A stretch of DNA of 64,000 nucleotides from Syngnathus acus. Its lineage: Eukaryota > Chordata > Actinopteri > Syngnathiformes > Syngnathidae. Location: contig NC_051095.1 in NCBI RefSeq assembly GCF_901709675.1, positions 21,701,956-21,765,955 on the forward strand, in the 5' to 3' direction. Below, one piece after another: positions 51,331 through 61,396 of this stretch (its first letter is position 1; each line of letters begins with the position of its first letter). A program made the translations under genes and the position numbers. The notes under the pieces are model-generated. The model saw only the letters and a list, made by a program, of their open reading frames with translations. It searched no databases and had not been told where the DNA came from.

Positions 51331-52919
51331 ATCTTGCGAAAGAGGAGGAATATCAATTGTGTTGAATAAGGCTTTGCCTTGTCAGGAATATTGATTAAGT
51401 GGTTTTGGGGGGTGTCTCTAACACTGTGTGTGTCAGTCTGTGTCTTTATGGTCAAATTCCCCCGAGGCTCTGCAAGGAAAAACAGAACGCTGCATGTTTC
51501 TCTTTGCATAGTCTCAATCGTTTTTGTTCAAATTTTGGGGCTCGGCAGATGACTTAAAATCACTTAGCAAGTCAAAGTGAGTATCACGTAACAAACCTTG
51601 GTGTCTATATCTCATCCGACCTTTTATTTAAAGTAGAAAGGTGGCCCTTGAAAAAACAGGTGGATGCGGACGCTCACACGGAAACCCGTATTGAAAGATC
51701 ATTCAAGTACAGCTACTTTTGGATGTTGACGCACTTCTCACTCGCTGTGTTGATCAGTGGTTTGACCCCTATGCTTCAGAAGCATGGACTAGGTTGCTTT
51801 CTTAGTTTGCAACAAAAATCATCCTCAAACGTTTTTGTCCTGAACTTGGGCTAAACAAATAACATTTTATACTTTGAGGAGTCATGTTGTAGTTTGCACA
51901 AGACATTAGTTGGCAGTGTCACATCACAGAATAAAATGAAGTTTTATTGTAAGATCAGAGTTTTCTTTTCCAGTGAACTTTGACTTGTTTCACCACATTT
52001 GTTTGATCTGCTAAAGGGAAAAATAATTAATTTTGAAATTATGTCAAAAACACTTTAAATGCGCTCTGAAATTTTATTTCAATAAATGTGGCAAAAATAA
52101 GAGAAAAAAAAAAACATTCCACATAAACAGAAAAAAAATCGCAGTGGCAAACTAGCATATTAGAAGACAGCTGAATGTAACCTTAATACAAAGGAAACTT
52201 CTTCAAATGATATGTACATGACACATAAAACTAAATAAAGCCCCAACAGCTGACTTGTTTTTCTTGAGAAATATGAACACATCATCATGATTGCAGACTT
52301 ATTAAACCTCATGAATACCAAGTCAAAGTAAAATCGAGTCATGCCTTTTTGGAGATTTCTAGTGTGTTTTTACAAAATGTAACCGGGCTTGGAAACTTTT
52401 CTTTGTAAACTACAGCTTCTGTCATGCCACCCTCCTCTACAGCCCAGAAATATGATGAAAATGCGAGATTTTTGTCACATGTATTTAACAGTCAGTACTT
52501 GCCAGTATTTTCTGCAGCTCTTCAGTGTTGCTGTTAGCATCTTGGCAGCCTCCCTGACTGGTTTTTTTCTTCTTTTTCAAGTTTGGAATGATGGTTGGTT
52601 CTGGGTAATGTCATTACTGCGCCATATTTTCCAATTACCAGACTAGTCGTCTTTACATTGTTGCATTTCATTTTTGAAAATTATTTTGTCTTGACGGACG
52701 CCTTGAACAATAAGATTTTTCTGATAATGAGGAGGCTCCGAGCAGACCATGGGTTGACAGCAAGTGGGACAATGGTCTGAGATGGATAAAAACAGGTGGA
52801 TTTTGCCCGTTTAATTCATATTTCACAAACAAAACATTAGTCAGAACACTGTGTTTCGACTAGTTGAGCTGCATAGAACATAGTATTGCAAAGAAAATTT
52901 GGGGGTTGACCTCCTCTTT
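51331..52919. other. Noncoding stretch, putative intron
   Basis: No repeats or exons recognised. AT-rich, with an A-rich patch near 52100-52140. Confidence 0.45.
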
Positions 52920-52970
52920 GAATATCAGGGATTGTCCAGAAAAATTGTGATTGGTGCACCCCTAATGTGT
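52920..52970 (-). mobile_element. hAT-type element end fragment
   Basis: TTGTCCAGAAAAATTGTGAT followed by TGGTGCACCCCTAA is the reverse complement of the frequent fish terminus AGGGGTGCACCGAT followed by CACGATTTTT. Only one end is visible. Confidence 0.5.
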
Positions 52971-53009
52971 AATTTTCATCTACAGTAATTACTGCTTTGC
53001 CACCATCTT

Positions 53010-53245
53010 CTGACATGAATGAATGAATTGTTTAGAACATGTAAACTGGACATCAATCAATCAAATGAAGAACAATAAAATAAAAAACAAAAACAGGGTG
53101 AAAGCCATGTAAATTATGACTTTGTATAAAAGCTAGGTACAAACAGAATACAATATATTACACATAATGGGCAAAGTTTACTTGTCTGAAAAGGAGTGGG
53201 AGGAAGTAGGATTTATTTAATCCCACCCCTATCCAATTTAAGACT
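53010..53245 (-). mobile_element. Teleost interspersed repeat, reverse orientation
   Basis: ATCAATCAATCAAATGAAG at 53053 looks like a reversed LINE-type tail. The body contains CTGAAAAGGAGTGGGAGGAA followed by GTAGGATTTATTTAATCCCA, a phrase I associate with a common fish repeat. No coding sequence. Confidence 0.5.
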
Positions 53246-54699
53246 AAACATTTTTTTAGTTACCTGTAACAGAGTTGTTACTTTACATATTACTGTCCGT
53301 TACTTTCACATGAATAGAAAGGAAGCAAAAAAAATGCAACTAAATTATGTAATTTCAATGTGCTCGTAGCTCATAAGTGTCAATTCTTTAAATTTCTTAA
53401 ACATCTATAGGCAATTACAATTATTTTTTTTGGGGGGTGTCAATTACTCACTTAATAATTGACTGTAATAATACTTTAAACTGTGAATATACCATGAAGT
53501 CTGATTCAAAATATCATTTCAAATGAATTTTAAAGCTGTACCCTAAAAGAGAAATTGCTTACGGATGAGCTGTTTAAAAAATAAAAATGCACTGGAACTG
53601 AATGTTCCAAAAACTCGCTGTAAGCTCCACTCACAGCTTTATCTTAACTCTTCTTGCCAGAATAATCACAATGAGGCAAATTTGTCAATAGTGAACCACA
53701 AATATACAGGGGATTCCTATACATTTAAAAATAGTAATTGGGGAAAACAATACAGTACCAAGAGAAAACTCACTCAAGCATCAAGAGCAAGCATGTAACC
53801 TTGATGATTTGAGATCCAAATCTTTTGATTATGAGAGATATGCATGTTGCATCGTGCTGCCGATTCCACAATGTCTAGTCAAAAATTCCAATCAATCATT
53901 GAATCGACTCGTATCATACCAGTTCTTATTTATCATGTTCTGAACATATTAGAAACAGTTGATTGAATTTGTTATGTTTGCAAACAGTGCTGGGTAGTCA
54001 TTACTGTATTCCTTCCTACTCTTGAGAGTTACGTACTATATGGTTTAATGTAATGCTCGCGTGAAGAGTGACAGTAGGATGCTATTTTAGATTATGTGAA
54101 TGCTTCATTGTTGATGTTATGGGGTCTTAAGCTTGTATGTTTCCAATTTCAAGGATCAAGGATGCAAGTGGTGTGGTGTTGTGTCAGGTCCTGGCTTGTG
54201 TGTGACTGGTAAACTTTGCTTTATCAGCGAGAGATTTCAGGCTTGATCAACTATGAAAGTGCAATAACATGATGGGAGGACTGTGGCCCATTGATAGCTA
54301 GCTTGTATTCATCAATTAAAAGCCCATCACTTCATGCCTCACTTAGCAATCTTGCCATACTTCAATTCCTTTCATTTTCTCTTCCTCCAGAAGTATCATT
54401 TGATTATTTTCAGCATTTGAGCCTCAGAAACAAAAATAAAAAAAATAATGATAATTTTGCTCAGGGAATTGCAAACATGATTGATTGCCTTTAATGAAAG
54501 AAATTGTGAAGACATTTTCCATTTTGGAAATGTATCTTCACAGCAAAATCAGCAGTGTTATTTCAACACCTATGGAGTTAAATGTAATGCTTCAAAAGTG
54601 TCTATATTGGGCCACACTAAATATAGATAAAACAACACTTTTAAAAGTGTTATTTAAGTGGGAGTTAAAACAACTCTGGTGGTGGTTAAAATTTAAAAC
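53246..54699. other. Noncoding stretch, putative intron
   Basis: AT-rich. Plus-strand frames of 67-78 codons show no domain. Nothing else seen. Confidence 0.45.
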
Positions 54700-55108
54700 T
54701 ACCGTATTTTCCGGACTATAAGGCGCATCGAACTATAAGGCGCACCTTCAACGAATGGCCCATTTTAAAACTTTGTCCTTATATAAGGCGCACCGTACTA
54801 TAAGGCGCACCATTAATGCATCATGTCAGATTTTTAATCCAAATCAAATCATTCTCCATTTTATCTTTTTTATTTCAACTTCAGCCACAACAAATTACTT
54901 TAAAATCACTAAATAATGATCCATAGTCTTCATGATTCATAGTCTTCAGCGGGCCACTTATGATTGATTTCATGACACAATGCTTCGGGCCAGTTTAAAT
55001 TGAGGAATTTGGTCCATATATAAGGCGCACCGGACTATAAGGCGCACTGTCGGCTTTTGAGACAATTTTGGGTTTTTAGGTGCGCCTTATAGTCCGTAAA
55101 ATACGGTA
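54700..55108. mobile_element. MITE with TA duplication and internal GGCGCACC words
   Basis: The element at 54702-55106 (405 bp) has inverted ends: left CCGTATTTTCCGGACTATAA, right TTATAGTCCGTAAAATACGG. It is flanked by TA on both sides. Words of the form TATAAGGCGCACC recur six times in direct orientation (three pairs, near 54717, 54780 and 55020) and once inverted at the right end. It belongs to a widespread vertebrate repeat. The TA duplication suggests the Tc1/mariner superfamily, but I do not assign it firmly. A diverged relative is at 58803-59048. Confidence 0.87.
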
Positions 55109-55204
55109 TTCAACAACTGGTCAGTGTTTTTTGTGTGATTTTATCCTACATTAGTGTGTCGTGTTAAATTAGTACACCATTTAGTGTTGTACTTTTTAAC
55201 ACTC

Positions 55205-55396
55205 AAAACGGGTCCTAGCCCAGTTTACATCGGGCGAAAGGCAGACTACAAGCTGAACTGGTCACCAGCCATTCGCAGGGCACATATAGAGATGAACAAC
55301 TAGCCACACCCACATACACACTGTCACTGAGCGGGAATCAATCCTACACTGCCTACACACAAGTCGGGCAAGTGCACCACTACACCATCAGCAACC
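55205..55396 (-). mobile_element. Decayed tRNA-derived SINE, reverse orientation
   Basis: Reads as the reverse complement of a DANA/mermaid-like SINE: CGGGCGAAAGGCAGACTACA, CTGGTCACCAGCCATTCGCA, GGGCACATATAGAGATGAAC, and a tRNA-like head (GGGAATCAATCCTACACTGC, GTGCACCACTACACC) at its right end. The middle is deleted. Confidence 0.68.
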
Positions 55397-55599
55397 AATT
55401 TTTTCAATGTATTTTATTTATATATATTTTCAGAAATGGCTTAAGCACAGCTACTTTCAGGGCTTTAGGAAAGTCACTTGACCGAGGTGAGCAATTGGGC
55501 ACTTCACAACGTTATTTTTACACATCTGAGGCAGAGAGGTAAAGTCTTGCTTGAGGGCAAGTGGATTTCTCAGTGTTTTTCTTTGTCGTTCCTGTGGCC
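55397..55599. other. Noncoding stretch
   Basis: AT-rich short spacer, nothing recognised. Confidence 0.5.
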
Positions 55600-56340
55600 T
55601 GTTTAGAGAGCAGGATTAGCGTGTGCAAACAAGCTTCACTGAAATGTGCAAAGGCCAGAGCTAACAAATAAGGCAGCTCCCTTTCTCAGGGTCTCAAAGA
55701 TGCTATGAAAATAAAACCTTCTCACCATTGTGAAAATGTGTCTAAAATCCTGGAGCTGTAAAGCATTTTTCAGAGGAGCTAATAATGTTGGCTCCACTTT
55801 GCCCTGCATATTCTTCTCATTTATTTAGCAATGTGAAACTCAATTGTTCTGCGTCTCCTGGCCTCCTCCGCCTCTCCTATTTGATTTTGCATGCCCGACA
55901 TTAGAATTTCAAAATGTTATCTGGAGATTGGAAATGTATGAATTATGAGTCTCATGCTCTTTGCACATGACTATTTCTACCACACTGTTTCCTCATTGCT
56001 GCTTGACCCTCATATGGACTTCAAGCCTGATTTGATTTGCCATGCAAATCTATTTAAACTTCTGTATGTCATCCTTGATCACGCCTCTAAGCAGATTTAC
56101 TAAAGCAGCACAGTTGTCTTTCATTTTTCTGGATGGACAAGAGTGGATCAAGTCTGTGAAGGGACCAATATTGTTGCAACTGTGCAGTGATTGATTCCAG
56201 AGTCTCATGAATTTGTCAAGAGAATGTGTATGCATGAGTGTTTATGGAGACAAAGGGTTAACACTGGGTAAAAGTGAATGGGGGGATAGCGGTGGACGGG
56301 CAGTGCTATAATGTGATGCATGCAGTCCACTTTGTGTAGT
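55600..56340. promoter_or_regulatory. Candidate conserved noncoding cluster
   Basis: Repeat-free, with CAGAGGAGCTAATAATGTTG, TCATTTATTTAGCAATGTGA, CTATTTGATTTTGCATGCCC and GTATGAATTATGAGTCTCAT. No convincing frame. Enhancer-like by texture. Confidence 0.42.
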
Positions 56341-57895
56341 TATTTAAAAATGACCACAGAGGAGTTCATTACACAAAGATGAATTATAGCTTTAATGTAA
56401 ATTAGAACTGAAATGACATTCATATACTCATATAGTTCAGGTCCATTAGTGGACTCTCTTGAGATGCGCTTCAAATGTTAAAACTGCATGGTTCCCTTGT
56501 TTTTCTCTTGTAAAATGTAACATTAGTCCATCAACACCATAATATTTTATTGCTAAACAAATATGACTGCTCTGTGGTTAATACAGGAGCTTGGGATTCA
56601 TTAATCATTTAAATTCATGAATATTACATATTGTCCTGCATGGAATAAGATCACTTCCCTAGTAGTAGCAGCTCACTGATGAAATGGACTATAAAGCATG
56701 ACACTGTAGATACACTCATAACTATGAGTGGAAAAATGAAACGGTAATGCGTTGCGGCCTCCGTACGAACTCCGCAAGGTAAAGGAAGTATTGGAGTCTG
56801 TGTGTCAATTCACCGTATGCAGAGCTCCGTAAAGTTTCAGTATGGTTTCTATTATTTGCGGATGCCGCGTGGTGTATTTTCATGAAGTTGAAGAAATTAC
56901 ACCGGACAGACAGGAAATCGGGTTTCGGCATACGGGATAAATGTGGTTTATTTTGTAACAAAACCGTTTTTGCCGAACTTCTTTTTTTATGAAAACATAT
57001 TACATATCGATAACATACAGACCTCACATTTCAGCTTGACATGAGTCGGACATTTAAAAGACAAAATGAGCAGGGAATAAATTAAACATGACAAAATAAA
57101 ACAATTTAAACACAAAACGTACGTACCCACGGTAGAAGAGCCAAATTCCGATAAATGAATGTCCAATAAACGTATCAATGTGAATGAAATGCAAGAGTGG
57201 CTATTGTTTACAAATAGCTCTCGAGATACAAGGTTGTTAGCACGGGAACTCAACTCTTCAGCGTGAACCCCCGTGATCTTGTGGTGCAGATTTCCGGACA
57301 TCCACTGGACACCACCGCAGTCGGTATGCATTGCAATTCGTTCATGACGTCTCCACAAACAGCAATCCAGTCAGTGAAGCACTTACAGTAAGTAGTTGCA
57401 TATTGTATGTGTACTCGGGGAACCATCAGAATTCCCATGCTATATGTGCACATTGAAGAGTGATTAGGGAGACGTAATCAGGTTTTGAAGAAGTATTATT
57501 CAGAAGTAGAACCCACTGTGAAAGAGCTAATTATTTCAACTTGCAAGCATTTTTAGGACTATGAATAGTAACTGCACCACACTGAAATGGTTCCGTTCAA
57601 GCCTCTAGTCTGGTGTTGTTCTAAGGTGCCACACGCTGACTTGTCCTCCAGAAAACCCATGCGTCTTGTTTGAAGTGAGCTTGGCTCTAGGAAACAACCT
57701 CTAGGTTTTGACATCAAAACCAAGAATCAAGCCCCATAATGGGCACCCCACTGTGGGGTAGAATTAGAGGGAATAACCCCGACCAGCAGGCTTACGTCTC
57801 TAAATGCAGAGGCCTTGGAGGACACAATAGAGGCTGTAAAGCACATAAGATGGGGGAGAGTGCAACATAAGTGAGAACGAGGTGAGAGACAGCAT
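56341..57895. other. Noncoding stretch with a CpG-bearing segment
   Basis: From about 56740 to 57350 CpG dinucleotides are more frequent than around it (CGTACGAACTCCGC, GATGCCGCGTGG, CGTACGTACCCACGG). Minus-strand frames of 101 and 123 codons occur. I do not recognise the peptides. An old transposable element or an LTR-like segment is possible, but no paired ends were found. Confidence 0.35.
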
Positions 57896-57975
57896 GTAAC
57901 CCAAGGGTGGGCAATTAATTTTACAAAGGGGACACATGAAAAACTGGAACGGTTGTTGAGAGCAACACCAATATG
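57896..57975 (+). mobile_element. hAT-type MITE left-end fragment
   Basis: AACCCAAGGGTGGGCAATTA followed by ATTTTACAAAGGGGACACATG and AAAAACTGGAACGG matches the left end of a frequent fish hAT-type repeat (GGTGGGCAATTAATTTTCC...GGGGCCACATGAGAAAC). No right end or target duplication is visible. Confidence 0.6.
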
Positions 57976-58314
57976 GTAACCTCAACCATGTTCCATATTA
58001 ATTCAACGCTTGAAACACATGAAATTGTCTTATTTTAGTAAGACTTGTGTGGATAGAGCTATGAGATATAGTCCTACATATGTATCGTAGTGCGATACAA
58101 AAACATGCACTGTAGGATATGTCCTTTGGTTGTCTAGATCACTATTTTGCTGTGTGGGATATTGGGTTGCAATTTCTATTACGTCATACTTATGCCTTAT
58201 GTCATTCTTAGGCATGAGTAATCCATGTATGCTGAATCCAACTCTTGGACTAATTTAACACTAATTTAACAGTTGCATTAAGTATGTGTTGATTGGTCAT
58301 GCCTAAAATAACCT

Positions 58315-58640
58315 GCGGCCGTGACTCAGCGGGACATTTGGTAACTGGAGGTTTGGCAGATCGTATCCCGCTCTGTCTGAGTCATGTGTCGTTGTGTCCT
58401 TGGGCAAGACACTTCACACACCTTGCCTCCAGTGCGACAAACACTGGTGTATGCTTGGGTGCCAAAGTTTAATGGTGGTCGGAGGACTGGAGGCGCACAC
58501 TGAGAGCCAGGCTTTTGCCAGCCTTCCTCAGGAAAGCTGTGGGTACTTATGTATTTTACCACCACCAGAGTGTGAATGGGTAGGACGAATGCATCTACTG
58601 TGAGCGCTTAGTATATAGAAAAGCGTGACGTGAATCAATC
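58315..58640 (+). mobile_element. tRNA-derived SINE, second family
   Basis: A tRNA-like head (GTGACTCAGCGGGA, with a decayed B box near GCAGATCGTATCCC) precedes TGTCGTTGTGTCCTTGGGCA and AGACACTTCACACACCTTGC. The body continues with AAACACTGGTGTATG, CTTACCACCACCAGAGTGTG-like words, and a 3' end ending in GTGAATCAATC. The layout fits a V-SINE-like family with an L2-related tail. Diverged and inactive. Confidence 0.72.
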
Positions 58641-58800
58641 ATGGTTTCTTTATTTATTTAATCGATTACTCGACAAATAAGTGATTCAACAAAGCCAGTC
58701 TGGATTTCAACATCTTTGCACATCTTTACAAATCAGACTTAGGATTTCTAAAGATATTGTAAAGTAACACTGGTTGCTTAATAGTAAAGGTTTTCAAATC

Positions 58801-59050
58801 ACCGTATTTTGCGGACTATAAGTTGCTACTTTTTGCACAAGGTTTGAACCCTGCGGCTTACAGTCCAGTGCGGTTTATGGATTTGTCACAATTTTTATGA
58901 TATTGTATAATTTGTACATATTTTCTTATATATGGAAATTAAACATTAAAACACCTGCGGCTTATAGTCCAGTGTGGTTTACATATGAACAAAACAAGTT
59001 TTTCCCCTAATTGAAGCTGGTGCGGCTTATATTCAGGTTATATTACGGTA
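58801..59050. mobile_element. MITE related to the 54.7-kb element
   Basis: Ends CCGTATTTTGCGGACTATAA (58803) and ATATTACGG (to 59048) are an imperfect inverted pair. Internal words GCGGCTTA(C/T)AGTCCAGTG occur near 58853 and 58957, and GTGCGGCTTATATTCAGG near the right end. The left flank is CA and the right flank TA, so a TA duplication has probably decayed. Confidence 0.7.
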
Positions 59051-59154
59051 AATTAATATGTATTCGGGTTTTTAAAGTCCATGTAAATTCACGTAGAAAC
59101 GTTAATCAAGTTTTTAAAATTCTTAATAAGACCCCTGCATTATCTTTCTTCTAG

Positions 59155-59261
59155 CTCTGAAAGAGCTGCCTGGTGACAACACCACCTGGCTTCAGCACGA
59201 CAACTGCCAGGGCCGTCATTTCAACGGTTCTGAAACTTTGATGTGTCATTACGCTGTTTGA
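59155..59261 (+). other. Exon-like segment, phase-compatible with the 45.5-kb exon
   Basis: A good acceptor (TTATCTTTCTTCTAG, ending 59154) is followed by an open frame to a stop at 59259. Read with the single leftover base of the 45513-45534 exon, it gives ALKELPGDNTTWLQHDNCQG and about 15 more residues, with Asn-Thr-Thr and Asn-Gly-Ser glycosylation-type sequons and two cysteines. No good donor (GT with consensus) is found inside the frame, and no polyadenylation signal is clear after the stop. It is not recognised as a known protein, so a chance frame is quite possible. Confidence 0.22.
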
Positions 59262-59755
59262 ATTGATTAACTATATCCCTGGCCTTTTGACTTCTCCCAA
59301 CTCTGTACATCATTTCCGTGGTGTAATTTAATCATGTTAAAAACTATAAAAATATTTTTATTCCTTCAACTAGCCCGACCGTCAATTTAATGGCTCTATT
59401 CATTTCCATGTAAATCTTTTGCACTGCTGGGACGCTGCTGCGGGGTTACCATAGCATCCATTGATTTCTGAGAAAAGCTGTGTGCCACCATAGTTCACCA
59501 TAGTTCATAAAAAAGATAGAAAAAAATCTAAGTATTGATGAGGCTGTGTTTGAGGAGTGATCGCCTGATGGCTTGACTGACAGTGAGTCAGAGAGAGCAG
59601 TCACTCCCCCCCTTGGCCCAGAGTACATGTCGCATCACATTCGCCACAATATAATGCATACTGAGATTAGCTGGAGAAATGACTCTCTGTCATGTGTCAG
59701 ATAAGAAGGCCAATATACAAATTCCGCTAGCCTTCTCTATGCAGAAAATAAGAGT
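59262..59755. promoter_or_regulatory. Candidate conserved noncoding element
   Basis: Repeat-free, balanced block containing GAATTGATTAACTATATCCC and GTAATTTAATCATG, a CACCATAGTTCACCATAGTTC short duplication at about 59487-59507, and CTTGACTGACAGTGAGTCAG near 59573. No coding reading beyond 60 codons. Confidence 0.4.
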
Positions 59756-60000
59756 GTTGCCAACATTACGACCAGAGTTAATGTTTTGAAAACTAGATGC
59801 TTGAGGTGTCAAAAAAGTTGCTATATATAGCGAAAATGTAAGTGCAAAGTTGGCAGCACTGAAGACACAAGTCATAGCTCTTGCTGACTTGTTCCAGCTA
59901 AACCCATGCGTATTAAAACAAAAGCACTGCTTTTACAATTAAAGCACCTCTTATTTATATGATTTATTTTTACTGGGCTGGTCAGAGACTGTGGATGTAG
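59756..60000 (-). mobile_element. DNA-transposon-like repeat, copy B
   Basis: Diverged copy of 36132-36420: GTTGCCAACATTACGACCA, AAAGTTGGCAGCACTGAAGA, AAGTCATAGCT, AAACAAAAGCACTGC and GTCAGAGACTGTGGA occur in the same order. Read on the minus strand the middle has CAGTGCTGCCAACTTTG, a terminal-repeat-like word. Confidence 0.58.
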
Positions 60001-61339
60001 CCTGTGGACTATACTTTGCCCATATCTGATGTAATCTGTACTGTAATGGAATCGGATATAGGTTGTTTGAAAGAAAATAGAAGAAAACATTGCACATCAA
60101 ACAAGAGCCAACATGTCAATCTATATATGTGCTCCTTCTGTGTGTATCCTGCACATGATGGTGAACAAGGCAGTTCACTGGGTGCGTGATACGATGCCTT
60201 CATTCGTGCATGGAAGTGTGTGACATACATGAAACAGGACAGAGAGCCTCTGAGGAGACAAACGGCAGTCAGTGCCTGCAGCAAGCTCAGAGCTCACGGG
60301 TAATGTATACTCACACCCCGCTGTACCAAAGAGAAGGTGACACCAGTCAATCCCATTCTGACAAAGCAGCAGAGATAATAGTGGGCTTTGATTTCCCACA
60401 ACATGTATTGCCAGTAGAAAGGAAAGGACTCAGGATTACACCTCATTGTATAGTTCTGTGAGACAAAGATAATTATGACGCTGTGGGCCTGGTTTACTTA
60501 GATTTCACATTGCCACTCTAACAGACTGTGCACATTGTTGGTGGATGTGTAACTCGTGATGCACTCGGATTGCAGCATGACGCGGAAATGTGTGTAAAAG
60601 TGATGCAGACAGCCTATTTAAATACGTTTTTTGTTTTAGCAAGCTTTGATAACACTGCTCAAAAGCTAAATTTATTCAGTGATGGATTTATGTGTCCCCA
60701 AAGTTATTCTGACGCTGACTTAAAGAGAGAGATCTTTATTTTATTTCTAGAGCGTCAGGTTTTTGAAATATATGGGTTTTAAGTATGATCTATAATATCT
60801 AGTGAAAATCCAAATTTTACCATGCATTAAAATTTATAAACTGTGACGTTTCTGGAAAATAAAATCCATATGTTGCTGAAGCTAAGTCTTAATTGATAAA
60901 TATTATTAAATATACTGTTATATCACATATTTACTTATCACACTATTTATTGTTATGAATACCTGATGCATTAGAGAAAAACAAGGGCAATTTTGAATCA
61001 GTGTAAAAAAATCTTCTAGAACATTTTACTTGCATCTCTGATTTAAAAAAAATAATAAAATATAAATATTTTCTGACCAGTATTTTCACCAAGGCAAATC
61101 TGGGAGAGCAACACAAATGTGGTGATATTGGGTAACAGCTTCTATAAAACTAAACCTCTTTTTTTTTTTAAAGTAAAAACGATCTCCAATACTTAATAAA
61201 TAAAATTACAGTGCTCGTACATTTTGTTACTTAGTTAAATTTAAATGGTTGCCTTTAAATCATTGAGCATAGAGTTTTCTCGAGTTGTGTGAATGTCACA
61301 AGAAAAGCAAAGCAAGACAAAAATATCTTAGTAGCTCCA
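60001..61339. other. Noncoding stretch, putative intron
   Basis: A 91-codon plus-strand frame (60186-60461) overlaps 74- and 91-codon minus-strand frames. None is recognised, and the block is repeat-poor and could be regulatory. From 60780 onward it is very AT-rich. Confidence 0.42.
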
Positions 61340-61396
61340 GCACACCTGCGACCCTTGTAAGGAAAAGCGGCTCAGAAAATGGATGGATGAACGGAT
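61340..61396 (+). mobile_element. DANA/mermaid-type SINE 3' end fragment
   Basis: AGCACACCTGCGACCCTTGT, GGAAAAGCGGCTCAGAAAAT and GGATGGATGAACGGATG is the characteristic 3' end and tail of this SINE, in plus orientation. The rest is absent. Confidence 0.78.
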
